Made by a program: the position numbers and the translations under genes. A model generated the notes under the pieces. The model made no database searches and was not told where the DNA came from. It worked only from the letters and a program-made list of their open reading frames with translations. DNA of 64,000 nucleotides from CALNBC01 sp040768925. Its GTDB lineage: Bacteria; Bacillota; Clostridia; Christensenellales; CALWSW01. The DNA lies in the NCBI GenBank assembly GCA_040768925.1, contig JAXGLZ010000002.1, forward strand, positions 434,001 through 498,000, read 5' to 3'. This document shows, in pieces, positions 17,511 to 24,743 of this stretch. Each line of letters begins with the position of its first letter. The stretch's first letter is position 1.

Positions 17511-18020
17511 CTAGTCCCCCGCGGGCTCCGCCTGGATTTCCACCCCCGCGGGCTCCGCCTGAATTTTCCCCCCCGCGGGCTCGGCCTGAATTTCCACCCC
17601 CGCGGGCACGATCAGGCCCTTTTCGAAGGCCCGGGCAACGCCGCCCAGCACCCCGTTGACGAAATTCGGCGAACGGTCGCCGCCGAACTGCTTGGCGAGC
17701 TCGACGGCTTCGTTGATCGCCACGCCGGCGCTGGTGTTTTTGTAAAGCATCTCATAGGCCGCGATGCGCAATATGCAAAGGTCCACCCCCGGCATGCGCT
17801 CCACGCTCCAGCCGTGGGAGCATTCGCCGATATAGTGGTCCAGCTCGTCCTTTGTTTGCTCGACGCCGGCGACGACGGCCAGCGCGAAATTCATATCGTC
17901 CACAGTCGGTTCGGCGTCATACCCGGAAAGCTTCGAAAGCCCGCCGTAATCGCCGCCCCCGCCCAGAAGATGGGCGAAAGCGAGCTTCATTGCGATCTCC
18001 CGGGCGATTCTTCTGCTCAT
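17511..18020 (-). CDS. nusB: Transcription antitermination factor NusB with a repeat-bearing C-terminal tail
   Basis: The NusB core (about residues 1-138) contains MSRRIAREIAMKLAFAHL, LRIAAYEMLY, INEAVELAKQFG and FVNGVLGG. These support rRNA antitermination with NusE/S10. The normal fold should end near AFEKGLIV. About 30 extra residues follow, made of a 9-residue period PAGVEIQAE / PAGGKIQAE / PAGVEIQAE / PAGD, encoded by a 27-bp tandem repeat. The tail is acidic-neutral and probably unstructured. AGGAGG ribosome site. The order amaP-nusB-xseA is conserved. Confidence 0.93.
   Translation of the reverse strand: MSRRIAREIAMKLAFAHLLGGGGDYGGLSKLSGYDAEPTVDDMNFALAVVAGVEQTKDELDHYIGECSHGWSVERMPGVDLCILRIAAYEMLYKNTSAGVAINEAVELAKQFGGDRSPNFVNGVLGGVARAFEKGLIVPAGVEIQAEPAGGKIQAEPAGVEIQAEPAGD
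17517..17607 (+). repeat. 27-bp tandem repeat, 3.4 units, in the nusB 3' end
   Basis: Units at 17517-17543, 17544-17570, 17571-17597 and a partial at 17598-17607, each starting CCCCGCGGGCTC. The unit is a multiple of three, so gain or loss changes NusB tail length without frameshift. The last unit abuts the xseA start. Confidence 0.95.
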
Positions 18021-18048
18021 TGGTCGTGTTTCCTCCGTTCTCTTGCAA

Positions 18049-18294
18049 TCAGCGGCTAAAAAGCGCGCTGAAGATATCTTTCAGCCTTTTTGCGAAGCGG
18101 TACAGGCTCTCCGGAATATCCCTTCCCTTGTCCTTGGAAGTGCCCAGCCAGAAACCGAATCCGCCCAGAAGGAAAATGAGCAGCGTGCCCCAAAACCCCG
18201 CCAGCATCATGAACACAGCGGCAAGGATGCCCGCCGCGCAGCCGATAACCGCAAAGGGGTGAGCTTTGAAAAATTCCGATATTCTCTCTTTCAA
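18049..18294 (-). CDS. Small membrane protein of the DUF2273 type
   Basis: An 81-aa protein with two membrane helices, FAVIGCAAGILAAVFMML and GTLLIFLLGGFGFWLG, with a basic C-terminal amphipathic segment (ESLYRFAKRLKDIF). It matches the DUF2273 proteins that accompany AmaP and Asp23 in Firmicutes. The start is TTG with AAGGAGG at suitable spacing. It lies between the amaP-like gene and nusB. Function unknown, probably part of a membrane-anchored Asp23 complex. Confidence 0.8.
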   Translation of the reverse strand: MKERISEFFKAHPFAVIGCAAGILAAVFMMLAGFWGTLLIFLLGGFGFWLGTSKDKGRDIPESLYRFAKRLKDIFSALFSR

Positions 18295-18307
18295 GAAGGC
18301 ATCCTCC

Positions 18308-18898
18308 TTACTGGACGCGGGCTTTCGGGTCGGGAAGGGGCAGGTTCACGGCCGCGTCCGCCCGTTCCACAACGAACTGTACCTCGGGAACGCTGACGCC
18401 GCACATCTCCTCGACGTTCGTTTTTACAGTGTCCTGCACGGCGGCCGTAACTTCTGGAATATTCGCGTCCGGCGCGAGGCTGGCGCTGATGCGCACGCTG
18501 ACGCCCGTTTCGCCGGGGAGCAGCTCGCAGCGGCAGTCCCGGACCCGGGTGTTCGACCGGACGTTGCGCAGAACGATTTCCTCCAACGCGGGAAGGGAAA
18601 GGAACACCGCGCCGTTTTCGCCCCTGCGGACCAGGATCCCCGGCGCTTTGGGCGCGGATTCCGCAATTTTGCTCCGCTTGCGGACAAACAGGATCCGCAC
18701 GCACACAAAAGCGATCAGAAGCGCCGCGGCGGTGGTGATGATGGCGGCCAAAACGCCGGAAGTCAGCGCGTTTGCGAACCACGAGAAAACCCTCGGGTCC
18801 AAAATTCCCCAGGCAATGCCGCAGCAAAGCCCGCAAAGGGCGATGATGCCGAGGATCAGGATCACGTTTGTGAATCTGTCGAAGGGCTTGAGCTTCAT
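18308..18898 (-). CDS. amaP: Alkaline shock response membrane anchor protein (AmaP-like)
   Basis: A 196-aa protein with two N-terminal membrane helices (about 12-35 and 50-72) and a cytoplasmic domain with an Asp23-like character (CELLPGETGVSVRISASLAP). AmaP anchors Asp23 at the membrane in staphylococci. Position between asp23 and nusB supports the call. GGAGG ribosome site. Confidence 0.8.
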   Translation of the reverse strand: MKLKPFDRFTNVILILGIIALCGLCCGIAWGILDPRVFSWFANALTSGVLAAIITTAAALLIAFVCVRILFVRKRSKIAESAPKAPGILVRRGENGAVFLSLPALEEIVLRNVRSNTRVRDCRCELLPGETGVSVRISASLAPDANIPEVTAAVQDTVKTNVEEMCGVSVPEVQFVVERADAAVNLPLPDPKARVQ

Positions 18899-19049
18899 GG
18901 TCTTTTCCTCCGTATGATGGCGTTTGCTGCAAAAAGGTATGGTTTATAATAACTGCAGGCCGCCCGTACTGTCGATCTTACACGGCGGGCAGCCTACTGA
19001 AGGTGACGGGTCGGTTGTAAAGGTGCGGATCTGCCCGGCGGAATTTTGC

Positions 19050-19484
19050 TCAGCGAACGCGGGGGGGCTCTTCCTCCTTGACGGGGGCGGGCTCTTCCTT
19101 CGGCTCTTTTTCGAGCTGGATGCCGGTGACGTTGACGTTGACCTCGACCACCCGAAGGCCGGTCATGGTCTCGATCGCGTTCTTGACGGCGTTCTGGATG
19201 TCGACGCAAACGTCGTGGATCTTGAACCCGTACCGCACGATGACGAAAAGGTCCACCGCGGCTTCCTCGTTGCCGACTTCGACCTTGACGCCCTTGGTAT
19301 AGCTCTTGCGGCCCAGTTTTTCGGTTATGCCTTCGAAGGTGCTGCCGCTCATGGAAGCTATGCCCTTGACCTCGCCGGCGGCCAGGCTCGCAATGATGGC
19401 TATCACCTCGCTGGCGAAAGTGACTTTTCCGCCCTTGGTCTCCTGCGCAACGGTTTCAACGGGAACATTGACTTCTTCGCTCAT
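19050..19484 (-). CDS. Asp23/Gls24 family envelope stress protein
   Basis: A 144-aa protein with the core GKVTFASEVIAIIASLAAGE and GMT..RKSYTKGVKVEVGN-type sequence, ending in an acidic, proline-rich tail (KEPKEEPAPVKEEEPP). It is the YqhY-like member found upstream of nusB and involved in envelope stress and lipid homeostasis. Strong GGAGG ribosome site. It heads the asp23-amaP-DUF2273-nusB-xse-ispA-dxs-tlyA run. Confidence 0.9.
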   Translation of the reverse strand: MSEEVNVPVETVAQETKGGKVTFASEVIAIIASLAAGEVKGIASMSGSTFEGITEKLGRKSYTKGVKVEVGNEEAAVDLFVIVRYGFKIHDVCVDIQNAVKNAIETMTGLRVVEVNVNVTGIQLEKEPKEEPAPVKEEEPPRVR

Positions 19485-19553
19485 GTATATAACCTCCGAA
19501 TTTTATTTTTCAAAAAGCCGCGGGGAAGGGCTAGCATTCCCCACCATGCTGTC

Positions 19554-19562
19554 AGTATACCA
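19554..19562 (-). promoter_or_regulatory. Extended -10 promoter for asp23
   Basis: On the minus strand TGGTATACT, an extended -10 (TGn plus TATACT), 70 bp upstream of the asp23 start. A GGGGAA/TTCCCC hairpin lies in the leader. Confidence 0.5.
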
Positions 19563-19644
19563 GATTTTTCAAAAGTTAAATAGTGTGCCGCGAAAAATTT
19601 ACTTTTTGGCAGGGAGCCAGTCCAAATCCGCCCTGATGGGCGGG

Positions 19645-19850
19645 CTGCCGAAAACCCCGTCCCGGGGGCTTCAGGGGCCGAAGCCCCTGAGCTTGAATCA
19701 AAACTGGCGGCATGAGCAAAAATCGCGGATTCGGCGCCTCGTCGAGGATTGCCGCCGGCTTCGCCGGCGACCTTGCGCGAAGCGAAAAACAAACCGAAGA
19801 AGCGGCCCGTTCGCCGCTTTGACGCGGCATGGCTTTTGCGGTGCCCAGGG
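19645..19850 (+). repeat. Intergenic hairpin repeat family, copy C
   Basis: Contains the GAAAACCCC/GGGG start, AGGGGCCGAAGCCCCT hairpin, the CAAAACTGGCGGCATGAGC segment, and hairpins ending with CGCCGGCTTCGCCGGCG and CTTGCGCGAAGCG. It lies 3' of spoIIIAH, in the 368-bp gap before asp23. Confidence 0.75.
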
Positions 19851-19852
19851 CG

Positions 19853-20470
19853 TCAGCCCAGTTTTTTCAGGATCTTTACGTTCCCCGCGGGCTCGCCGGT
19901 TTCGCTGACCGCGATGTCGAGGATCTGGGCGACTTCCGTATCCGAAAGGCTCTCCCGGTCCACCACGATGTTTACCGAGCCCGGCTTCACCGTCACCGCG
20001 ACGCCGGTGAAGCCCTTGGCGGCCAGCAGGCCCTCGATGATCATTTCCTTTTCCATCGCGTCGATCAGCGCCAGCTTTTGATCCTGGGCGGCCGCAGATT
20101 TTTCGCTGTCCGTATTCTCATCCGCGATCATTTCGCTGAGGTATTGAAGCTCTTTTTCCCTCGTGGCGTCCCGGTTCGCCTTGAAAACCGCGAAATAATC
20201 GCCCTCCGCCCCGGCCTCTGTGCCGCCTTCCGCGGCGGTGTCCTCGATGGCGGCGTCGCCGTCGAAACCGGGCGTCGCCTGGGCTTCCTTCAGCTTGCCG
20301 GCCGCGTTGCTGGAAAGCGTCATGTTCGCCCAGACCGCGATGGCGATCAGCAAAACGCAGCCCCCTATTGTAAGAATGCGCTTTTTGTCCAGCTTTATCC
20401 TCGGTCCTGCGGTTCTTTCGGCTTTTTTCTCCCTGCTTTTGCCCCTGATGATTTCCACCGGTTTTTTCAT
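19853..20470 (-). CDS. spoIIIAH: Stage III sporulation protein AH
   Basis: A 205-aa mother-cell membrane protein. A basic N-terminus and one membrane helix (about 30-47, ILTIGGCVLLIAIAVWA) are followed by an extracellular YscJ/FliF-like domain (DQKLALIDAMEKEMIIEGLL to QILDIA) that binds forespore SpoIIQ across the intermembrane space. It is the last gene of the spoIIIA operon as usual. Ribosome site AGGGGG. Confidence 0.95.
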   Translation of the reverse strand: MKKPVEIIRGKSREKKAERTAGPRIKLDKKRILTIGGCVLLIAIAVWANMTLSSNAAGKLKEAQATPGFDGDAAIEDTAAEGGTEAGAEGDYFAVFKANRDATREKELQYLSEMIADENTDSEKSAAAQDQKLALIDAMEKEMIIEGLLAAKGFTGVAVTVKPGSVNIVVDRESLSDTEVAQILDIAVSETGEPAGNVKILKKLG

Positions 20471-20471
20471 A

Positions 20472-21011
20472 TTAGCCCCCTTCCCCCGAGCCCATCGGGA
20501 ACACTTCTATTTTTGAGGACGGAACGTCCAATATCGCCTGGGCGGCGCGCAGCAGATCCATGCGGACGGAGACGTCCTCCGCCCCTTCTGCGATGATGAT
20601 CGCCCCCCGCACGGTGGCGGAGCGGACCATCAGCACCATCGCCTGCTCGTCGCCGCCGGCGCCCACCGTGACCGGTTCCTCGCTCCGGCTGGAGGAGGAA
20701 TCGCTCTGCTGTTCGTCAATAGTCATGGCGGGAACGATCTCCTCGCTGGTGTCATAGGAGATCAGCACCCGGACGTCCCCCACGCCCTTGATCGCGGAAA
20801 GCGCGTAGCACAACTTTTCTTCCAGGCTGCCCGATTCCGCAAAAGCCGGTTTCGCCGTTGTTTCACTCTGTGCCTCCTTTTTCCCCGAATTGCCGCTTAT
20901 CAAAAATAATGCGACCGCGAGACCGGCCAGAACCAGATAAAACGTCAGTTCCAGCCCGGGATGCGTCCTCAGGTGATCCGCGAATTTTTTTACCCCTTCG
21001 CCCTTTTTCAA
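20472..21011 (-). CDS. spoIIIAG: Stage III sporulation protein AG
   Basis: A 179-aa protein with one N-terminal membrane helix (LTFYLVLAGLAVALFLI) and an extracellular ring-building domain (LEEKLCYALSAIKGVGDVRV to AAQAILDVPSSKIEVFPM). SpoIIIAG forms a large ring in the feeding-tube channel between mother cell and forespore. The start is TTG with GGGAGGT 5 nt upstream and overlaps the stop of the tiny spoIIIAF. Confidence 0.93.
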   Translation of the reverse strand: MKKGEGVKKFADHLRTHPGLELTFYLVLAGLAVALFLISGNSGKKEAQSETTAKPAFAESGSLEEKLCYALSAIKGVGDVRVLISYDTSEEIVPAMTIDEQQSDSSSSRSEEPVTVGAGGDEQAMVLMVRSATVRGAIIIAEGAEDVSVRMDLLRAAQAILDVPSSKIEVFPMGSGEGG

Positions 21012-21175
21012 CCCATACCTCCCAACAGCTTGGCGGTGGACGCCAGCACGACCCCCAGGAACACCAGCCCGAGCACCAGCCTTGCGGCCTTGCCCGAGCC
21101 GCTGTCCCCGGCGACCGCCGAAAGCAGCGCCACCATCACCGCCGCGCCGGTAAGCGTCAAAAGCCAGTCCTCCAT
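21008..21175 (-). CDS. spoIIIAF: Drastically shortened SpoIIIAF-like membrane protein
   Basis: A 55-codon frame (ATG at 21173-21175, TGA at 21008-21010) occupies exactly the spoIIIAF slot between spoIIIAE and spoIIIAG. It starts MEDWLLTLTG and consists almost entirely of two hydrophobic helices, the second VLGLVFLGVVLAST. SpoIIIAF is usually about 200 aa, with two N-terminal helices and a ring-forming domain similar to SpoIIIAG; that domain is missing. The N-terminal residues (W near position 4, two helices) fit. No extra reading frame for the missing part exists between here and spoIIIAG. Confidence 0.75.
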   Translation of the reverse strand: MEDWLLTLTGAAVMVALLSAVAGDSGSGKAARLVLGLVFLGVVLASTAKLLGGMG

Positions 21176-21182
21176 ATTGCCC

Positions 21183-22337
21183 TCAAATCAGCGTGTTTCC
21201 CGCCGCGGCGATCAGGCCGACGGTCAGCGCGAACATCACTCCGATCCCCGCAAGGATCGCGAACAGATAGCCCAGCACGTCCGCCAGGGCGGAGATCCCC
21301 TTGGTCAGCCGCGAATCCGCCACGGGCTCCATGATCGCCGCGGAAATCCGAAACGCGATCTGCAGCGTCATGATGTCCAAGAGAGGCGAGACGAGCACTC
21401 CGGCCACCAGCAGCACCGCCCCCGCGCCCAGGGCGTTTTTCACCAGCAGCGAGCAGGCCAGCAGCGTATCCACACTGCCCGAAACCAGCGAGCCGATCAT
21501 GGGGATAAGCTTGTCTGCCGCGTAGCGCACCGCCCGGACGGACAGGCCGTCCGCGCTTTTTGCCGCGATGCCCATCACGCCCAGATACCCGACGTACAGC
21601 GTGGACAAAATGCCCAGGGTCCACTTGATCGTGGATTTGAACAGGCCGGTGAGCTTATCCAGCGGCCGCTGCTCCGAAAGGTTGCCGATGATCGCGCAGA
21701 CCCCCATGGCAAGCACGGCGGGAAGCAGTATTTTTGTGAAAATCGAGGTCACCCCGGTGGTGAGCAGCGCCGTCGCCGGGGAAAACAGCCCGGCGGAGGC
21801 CGTGGCCCCGGCCGCGGTCAGCAGCGTCAAAAGAATCGGGAAGGCGATCTCCATGATCCGCTGGGCGCCCGCCGCCGCTTCCCTCGCGGCGGCCACAGCG
21901 TCTGAAAAAGCGTATACCGCCACGATCACCGCGATGGCATAGCACACCAGCCCGGCGATTTCCCCCGCCCCGCCCGACGTGCCCCGCCGCATTTCCGCCG
22001 CGATGCCGCACAGGGCGGCGAGGGCAAAAAGGGCGGTCACCAGGGCGAGCCTGCTTTTCAGCTTTTCGCCCAGCAGGGACAAAAAGCCGGAAAACACCCC
22101 TTCGGCGTTTGCGGGCTCCCCTTTTGCGAGGCTGCCCACCAGGCCGAGAAAATCCCCGCCCCCGAAGATGGACCTGACCGAATCCGGCAATCCTTTGTAA
22201 GCCTCGTCCAGCCCGCCGACCTCGAGATCCTTCAGCTCGCCGTCGATCATCTCCCCCACGGTCGATTCCCCGGCGGCCGCCGCGGGCACCAGCAGCGCAA
22301 GGATCAGCACAGCGGCGGCAAAGACCGCCCTTTTCAC
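21183..22337 (-). CDS. spoIIIAE: Stage III sporulation protein AE
   Basis: A 384-aa polytopic membrane protein with a signal-like N-terminus (VKRAVFAAAVLILALLVPAA) and about seven further hydrophobic helices; typical blocks are GGDFLGLVGSL, FALAALCGI and the PLLDIMTLQIAFRISAAI segment. The start is a GTG at 22335-22337 that overlaps the spoIIIAD stop (GTGA). SpoIIIAE is a component of the SpoIIIA channel complex. Length matches the B. subtilis protein (399 aa). Confidence 0.93.
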   Translation of the reverse strand: MKRAVFAAAVLILALLVPAAAAGESTVGEMIDGELKDLEVGGLDEAYKGLPDSVRSIFGGGDFLGLVGSLAKGEPANAEGVFSGFLSLLGEKLKSRLALVTALFALAALCGIAAEMRRGTSGGAGEIAGLVCYAIAVIVAVYAFSDAVAAAREAAAGAQRIMEIAFPILLTLLTAAGATASAGLFSPATALLTTGVTSIFTKILLPAVLAMGVCAIIGNLSEQRPLDKLTGLFKSTIKWTLGILSTLYVGYLGVMGIAAKSADGLSVRAVRYAADKLIPMIGSLVSGSVDTLLACSLLVKNALGAGAVLLVAGVLVSPLLDIMTLQIAFRISAAIMEPVADSRLTKGISALADVLGYLFAILAGIGVMFALTVGLIAAAGNTLI

Positions 22338-22720
22338 CGAATCAGCCCGGATACGATCGAAAGCAGCGATTCGATCACCGGCAGGGCGATCACGATCATC
22401 GCCGCTTTTCCGCCAAGCTCCACCTTCGAGGCGATGGCGGATTCCCCCGCGTCCTTGCAGAGCTGGACGGCAAGATCGGCTAAGACGGCGATCCCCGTAA
22501 CCTTGACCGCGATGCCGATATAACCTTCGCCGATGCCGTATTTGCCGGAAAGTTCCCTGACAAAACCCACGATGGTCTGAAGCTGTCCCAGGCACAGCAT
22601 GATCAGCAGCCCCCCGGCGGCAAGGGAAAGCACCAGGGCGAGTTCCGGCCTTTGGTTTTTGACCACCAGCGCGAGAATCGCGGCCGCCACGCCGAGCACG
22701 GCGAATTTCATCACATCCAC
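22334..22720 (-). CDS. spoIIIAD: Stage III sporulation protein AD
   Basis: A 128-aa protein with four hydrophobic helices; GIAVKVTGIAVLADLAVQLCKDAGESAIASKVE (seen at about residues 68-100) is the family core. It resembles FliQ-like export-apparatus proteins together with SpoIIIAC and is part of the SpoIIIA channel. ATG start, stop overlaps spoIIIAE. Confidence 0.95.
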   Translation of the reverse strand: MDVMKFAVLGVAAAILALVVKNQRPELALVLSLAAGGLLIMLCLGQLQTIVGFVRELSGKYGIGEGYIGIAVKVTGIAVLADLAVQLCKDAGESAIASKVELGGKAAMIVIALPVIESLLSIVSGLIR

Positions 22721-22736
22721 TTTTGTATCTCCGTCA

Positions 22737-22934
22737 TCAGTACAGCGAGAAGAGCTTGCGCACGCTGTCGAAAAGCGTCACCAGTTCGTCTATCACAAGT
22801 ATCAGCACGATGATGAGTCCGGTCAGCGCGACGAGGGTCGCGACTTCGTCCCTTCCGCTCTGCTTGAGCACGGTGACGATGATCGCCACCACCAGGCCGA
22901 TGCCGGCTATTCTGAAAATCAGCTCTACTCCCAT
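22737..22934 (-). CDS. spoIIIAC: Stage III sporulation protein AC
   Basis: A 65-aa two-helix membrane protein starting MGVELIFRIAGIGLVVAI, with LKQSGRDEVATLV between the helices, the family hallmark. It lies between spoIIIAB and spoIIIAD in the operon. Confidence 0.95.
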   Translation of the reverse strand: MGVELIFRIAGIGLVVAIIVTVLKQSGRDEVATLVALTGLIIVLILVIDELVTLFDSVRKLFSLY

Positions 22935-22947
22935 TCAGACCCTCATT

Positions 22948-23433
22948 TCAAATCATCAGTATGACTGCCGCAACTCCGGTCAGCACGCCCAGCGTCGAGC
23001 GGAGCTTTCCCCCGTTTTTCGCCCGCTTTTCGGATTCCCCGATGGCGGCGGACAGAGCGAGATCGATCCTTTCGAACTCCCTTTGCAAAGACGCCATATC
23101 CCCTTTGCCCAGGGAGGCGAAAAACCGTCTGAGCGCCTGCCTTTCCGGCTCTTCGGCCAAAAGAGTCCTTTCGGCCCTTTGCCAGGCCGCCGCCGGCTCC
23201 TTTGCGGTTTGCAGCTCCTTCGCGAAGTCGCAAAACACCCCTTTGGCGGGAACCCTCAAAACCGCGGCGGACAAGGGCGAACCGCAAAAGGTGATCTCCG
23301 TTCGAAGGGCCCTCAGCCCCGCGCGAAGCTCAGTCAGCTCTGCGCACCGCGAATAGAGTTTTCTGGCGGACCTCATGCCCGCGATCACGCACAGGCAGAA
23401 CGCCAGCGCCATGGAAACTGCTCTCATTTTCAT
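22948..23433 (-). CDS. spoIIIAB: Stage III sporulation protein AB
   Basis: A 161-aa protein with an N-terminal helix, a cytoplasmic helical domain similar to GspF (LRALRTEITFCGSPL, then LGKGDMASLQREFER), and a C-terminal helix. The start ATG at 23433 (AGAGG upstream) is needed to include the first membrane helix. It therefore overlaps the end of spoIIIAA by 104 nt, far more than usual in this operon. Confidence 0.92.
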   Translation of the reverse strand: MKMRAVSMALAFCLCVIAGMRSARKLYSRCAELTELRAGLRALRTEITFCGSPLSAAVLRVPAKGVFCDFAKELQTAKEPAAAWQRAERTLLAEEPERQALRRFFASLGKGDMASLQREFERIDLALSAAIGESEKRAKNGGKLRSTLGVLTGVAAVILMI

Positions 23434-24316
23434 CCTCTGCGGGTTCCAGAAATTCGTTCCAAACGCCTTCGACGGTCCCCGGGCCGTTCCTTTTGGAAAG
23501 CAGCACGTATCGCTTGAAGGCGCCCTCCTCGTAAAGCTTTTTCAGCACCGGCCTTTTCTGCACGCTTTGCGGGGAATCCCCGTGGGCGCTGGCGTATACC
23601 GCCACCCCGGCCTTCGCGCAGTCCAGGATCGCTTCCGCGTCCTCCGTTTTGCCGATCTCGTCCGTGAACACCGCGCCGGGAGACATCGCCCGAAGAAGCA
23701 GGGTGATCGCCTCCGCCTTGGGGCAGCCGTCGATCACGTCCGTCCGCTCGCCCACGTCCAGCGCCGGAATCCCCAGCGAGCACCCCGCCAGTTCGGAACG
23801 CTCGTCCGCGATGCAGACGTTGACGGGCGTTACCCCCTCCCCGCAGGACATGCAGCGGGCAAGATCCCGCAAAAGGGTGGTTTTGCCGCAGCCGGGGGGA
23901 GAGATCAGCAGCGTGGATTTCCCGTAGACAAGGGGCAGAACCTCCCTTGCCGCGCCTTTGACCTCCCTTGGGATGCGCAGGCAGAAAAACGTCGGTTCCG
24001 CGATGCGCAAAAGTCTGCCCTCCGCCACCACCGCCCTGCCGCAAAAGCCCGCCCTGTATCCGCCGGAAAGGGTGAAATAGCCGTTTTTCAACTCCTGCTC
24101 GGCGGCGTACAGCGAATGGCCGCACAGCTGTGAAAGCAGTTTTTCGCAGAGCGATCTGTCCGCAATGGGGCCGAAGCGCCGTTCCCATCCCCGGCCGAGA
24201 GCCTGGACCGGCGCGTTGATCCGCACCCGCAGCTCTTCGAGCGTTCCTCTTTCGCCGGCGGTGAGTTCTCCCAGCAGGGCTTCAAACAAATCCGGCAGTT
24301 TTGCCGTTTCGGCCAT
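23330..24316 (-). CDS. spoIIIAA: Stage III sporulation protein AA, secretion-type ATPase
   Basis: The ATPase of the SpoIIIA complex, related to type II/IV secretion ATPases. A 328-aa protein from the ATG at 24316 with AGGAGGTGA. Walker A is SPPGCGKTTLLRDLAR, followed by IADERSEL, the Walker B/DEIGK block (VFTDEIGKTEDAEAI) and a conserved SAHG. The C-terminus runs about 34 residues past the expected end and into spoIIIAB (ending KTLFAVRRAD), suggesting that an original stop near the spoIIIAB start was lost. First gene of the operon, behind a sigma-E-like promoter. Confidence 0.95.
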   Translation of the reverse strand: MAETAKLPDLFEALLGELTAGERGTLEELRVRINAPVQALGRGWERRFGPIADRSLCEKLLSQLCGHSLYAAEQELKNGYFTLSGGYRAGFCGRAVVAEGRLLRIAEPTFFCLRIPREVKGAAREVLPLVYGKSTLLISPPGCGKTTLLRDLARCMSCGEGVTPVNVCIADERSELAGCSLGIPALDVGERTDVIDGCPKAEAITLLLRAMSPGAVFTDEIGKTEDAEAILDCAKAGVAVYASAHGDSPQSVQKRPVLKKLYEEGAFKRYVLLSKRNGPGTVEGVWNEFLEPAEDENESSFHGAGVLPVRDRGHEVRQKTLFAVRRAD

Positions 24317-24336
24317 GCCCTCACCTCCTGTTACCA

Positions 24337-24365
24337 ATCGTATGAGCACGGGGTTTCAAATATAC
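24337..24365 (-). promoter_or_regulatory. Sigma-E type promoter of the spoIIIA operon
   Basis: On the minus strand GTATATT (24359-24365), 14-bp spacer, CATACGAT (24337-24344). This is close to the sigma-E consensus KMATATT / CATACANT. The predicted start lies about 13 nt before spoIIIAA. spoIIIA is sigma-E controlled in B. subtilis. Confidence 0.65.
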
Positions 24366-24383
24366 AAAAAAAGAAGGACAACT

Positions 24384-24570
24384 TTCGGGGCGCCAAAGCG
24401 GCCGCGGGCCTTTTTTTGCCGGTTGGTTTTTCGCCTTGCGCAAGGGGCCGGCATCATTCCATGATGAGGCCGGGATCCGCGATTGCCGCCCGTGTCGCCG
24501 GTTTTGATTGAAACCCGGGGGCTTTGGTTCCAAAAACCCCCAAGCAGGGCTTTTCGGCAGTCTGAACCTT
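24384..24570 (-). repeat. Intergenic hairpin repeat family, copy D
   Basis: In minus orientation it reads CCGAAAAGCCC, AACCAAAGCCCCCGG, CAATCAAAACCGGCGACA, ATCATGGAATGATGCCGGC, CTTGCGCAAGGCGAAAAACC, the same module order as copies A and C. It lies between the divergent spoIIIAA and motA promoters. Confidence 0.7.
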
Positions 24571-24604
24571 GCCGCCCCCGCCGGGATTTTGTATGGACGC
24601 CGGC

Positions 24605-24632
24605 TAAAGCGGACGATCGAATCTTCCGATAA
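24605..24632 (+). promoter_or_regulatory. Sigma-D (FliA-type) promoter for motAB
   Basis: TAAA (24605-24608), 16-bp spacer, TCCGATAA (24625-24632). This closely matches the flagellar sigma-28 consensus TAAA-N15-GCCGATAA. It lies about 110 bp upstream of motA. Confidence 0.7.
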
Positions 24633-24743
24633 AATATATTAGCAATTGTATCCTGCGGGGAAATCACAACCGGCCACGTTTTTTGAATCAGCCGGTCAAC
24701 TGTTTGATGGATTCGGTATTCTGGATAAACGGGTGGATAAAGC

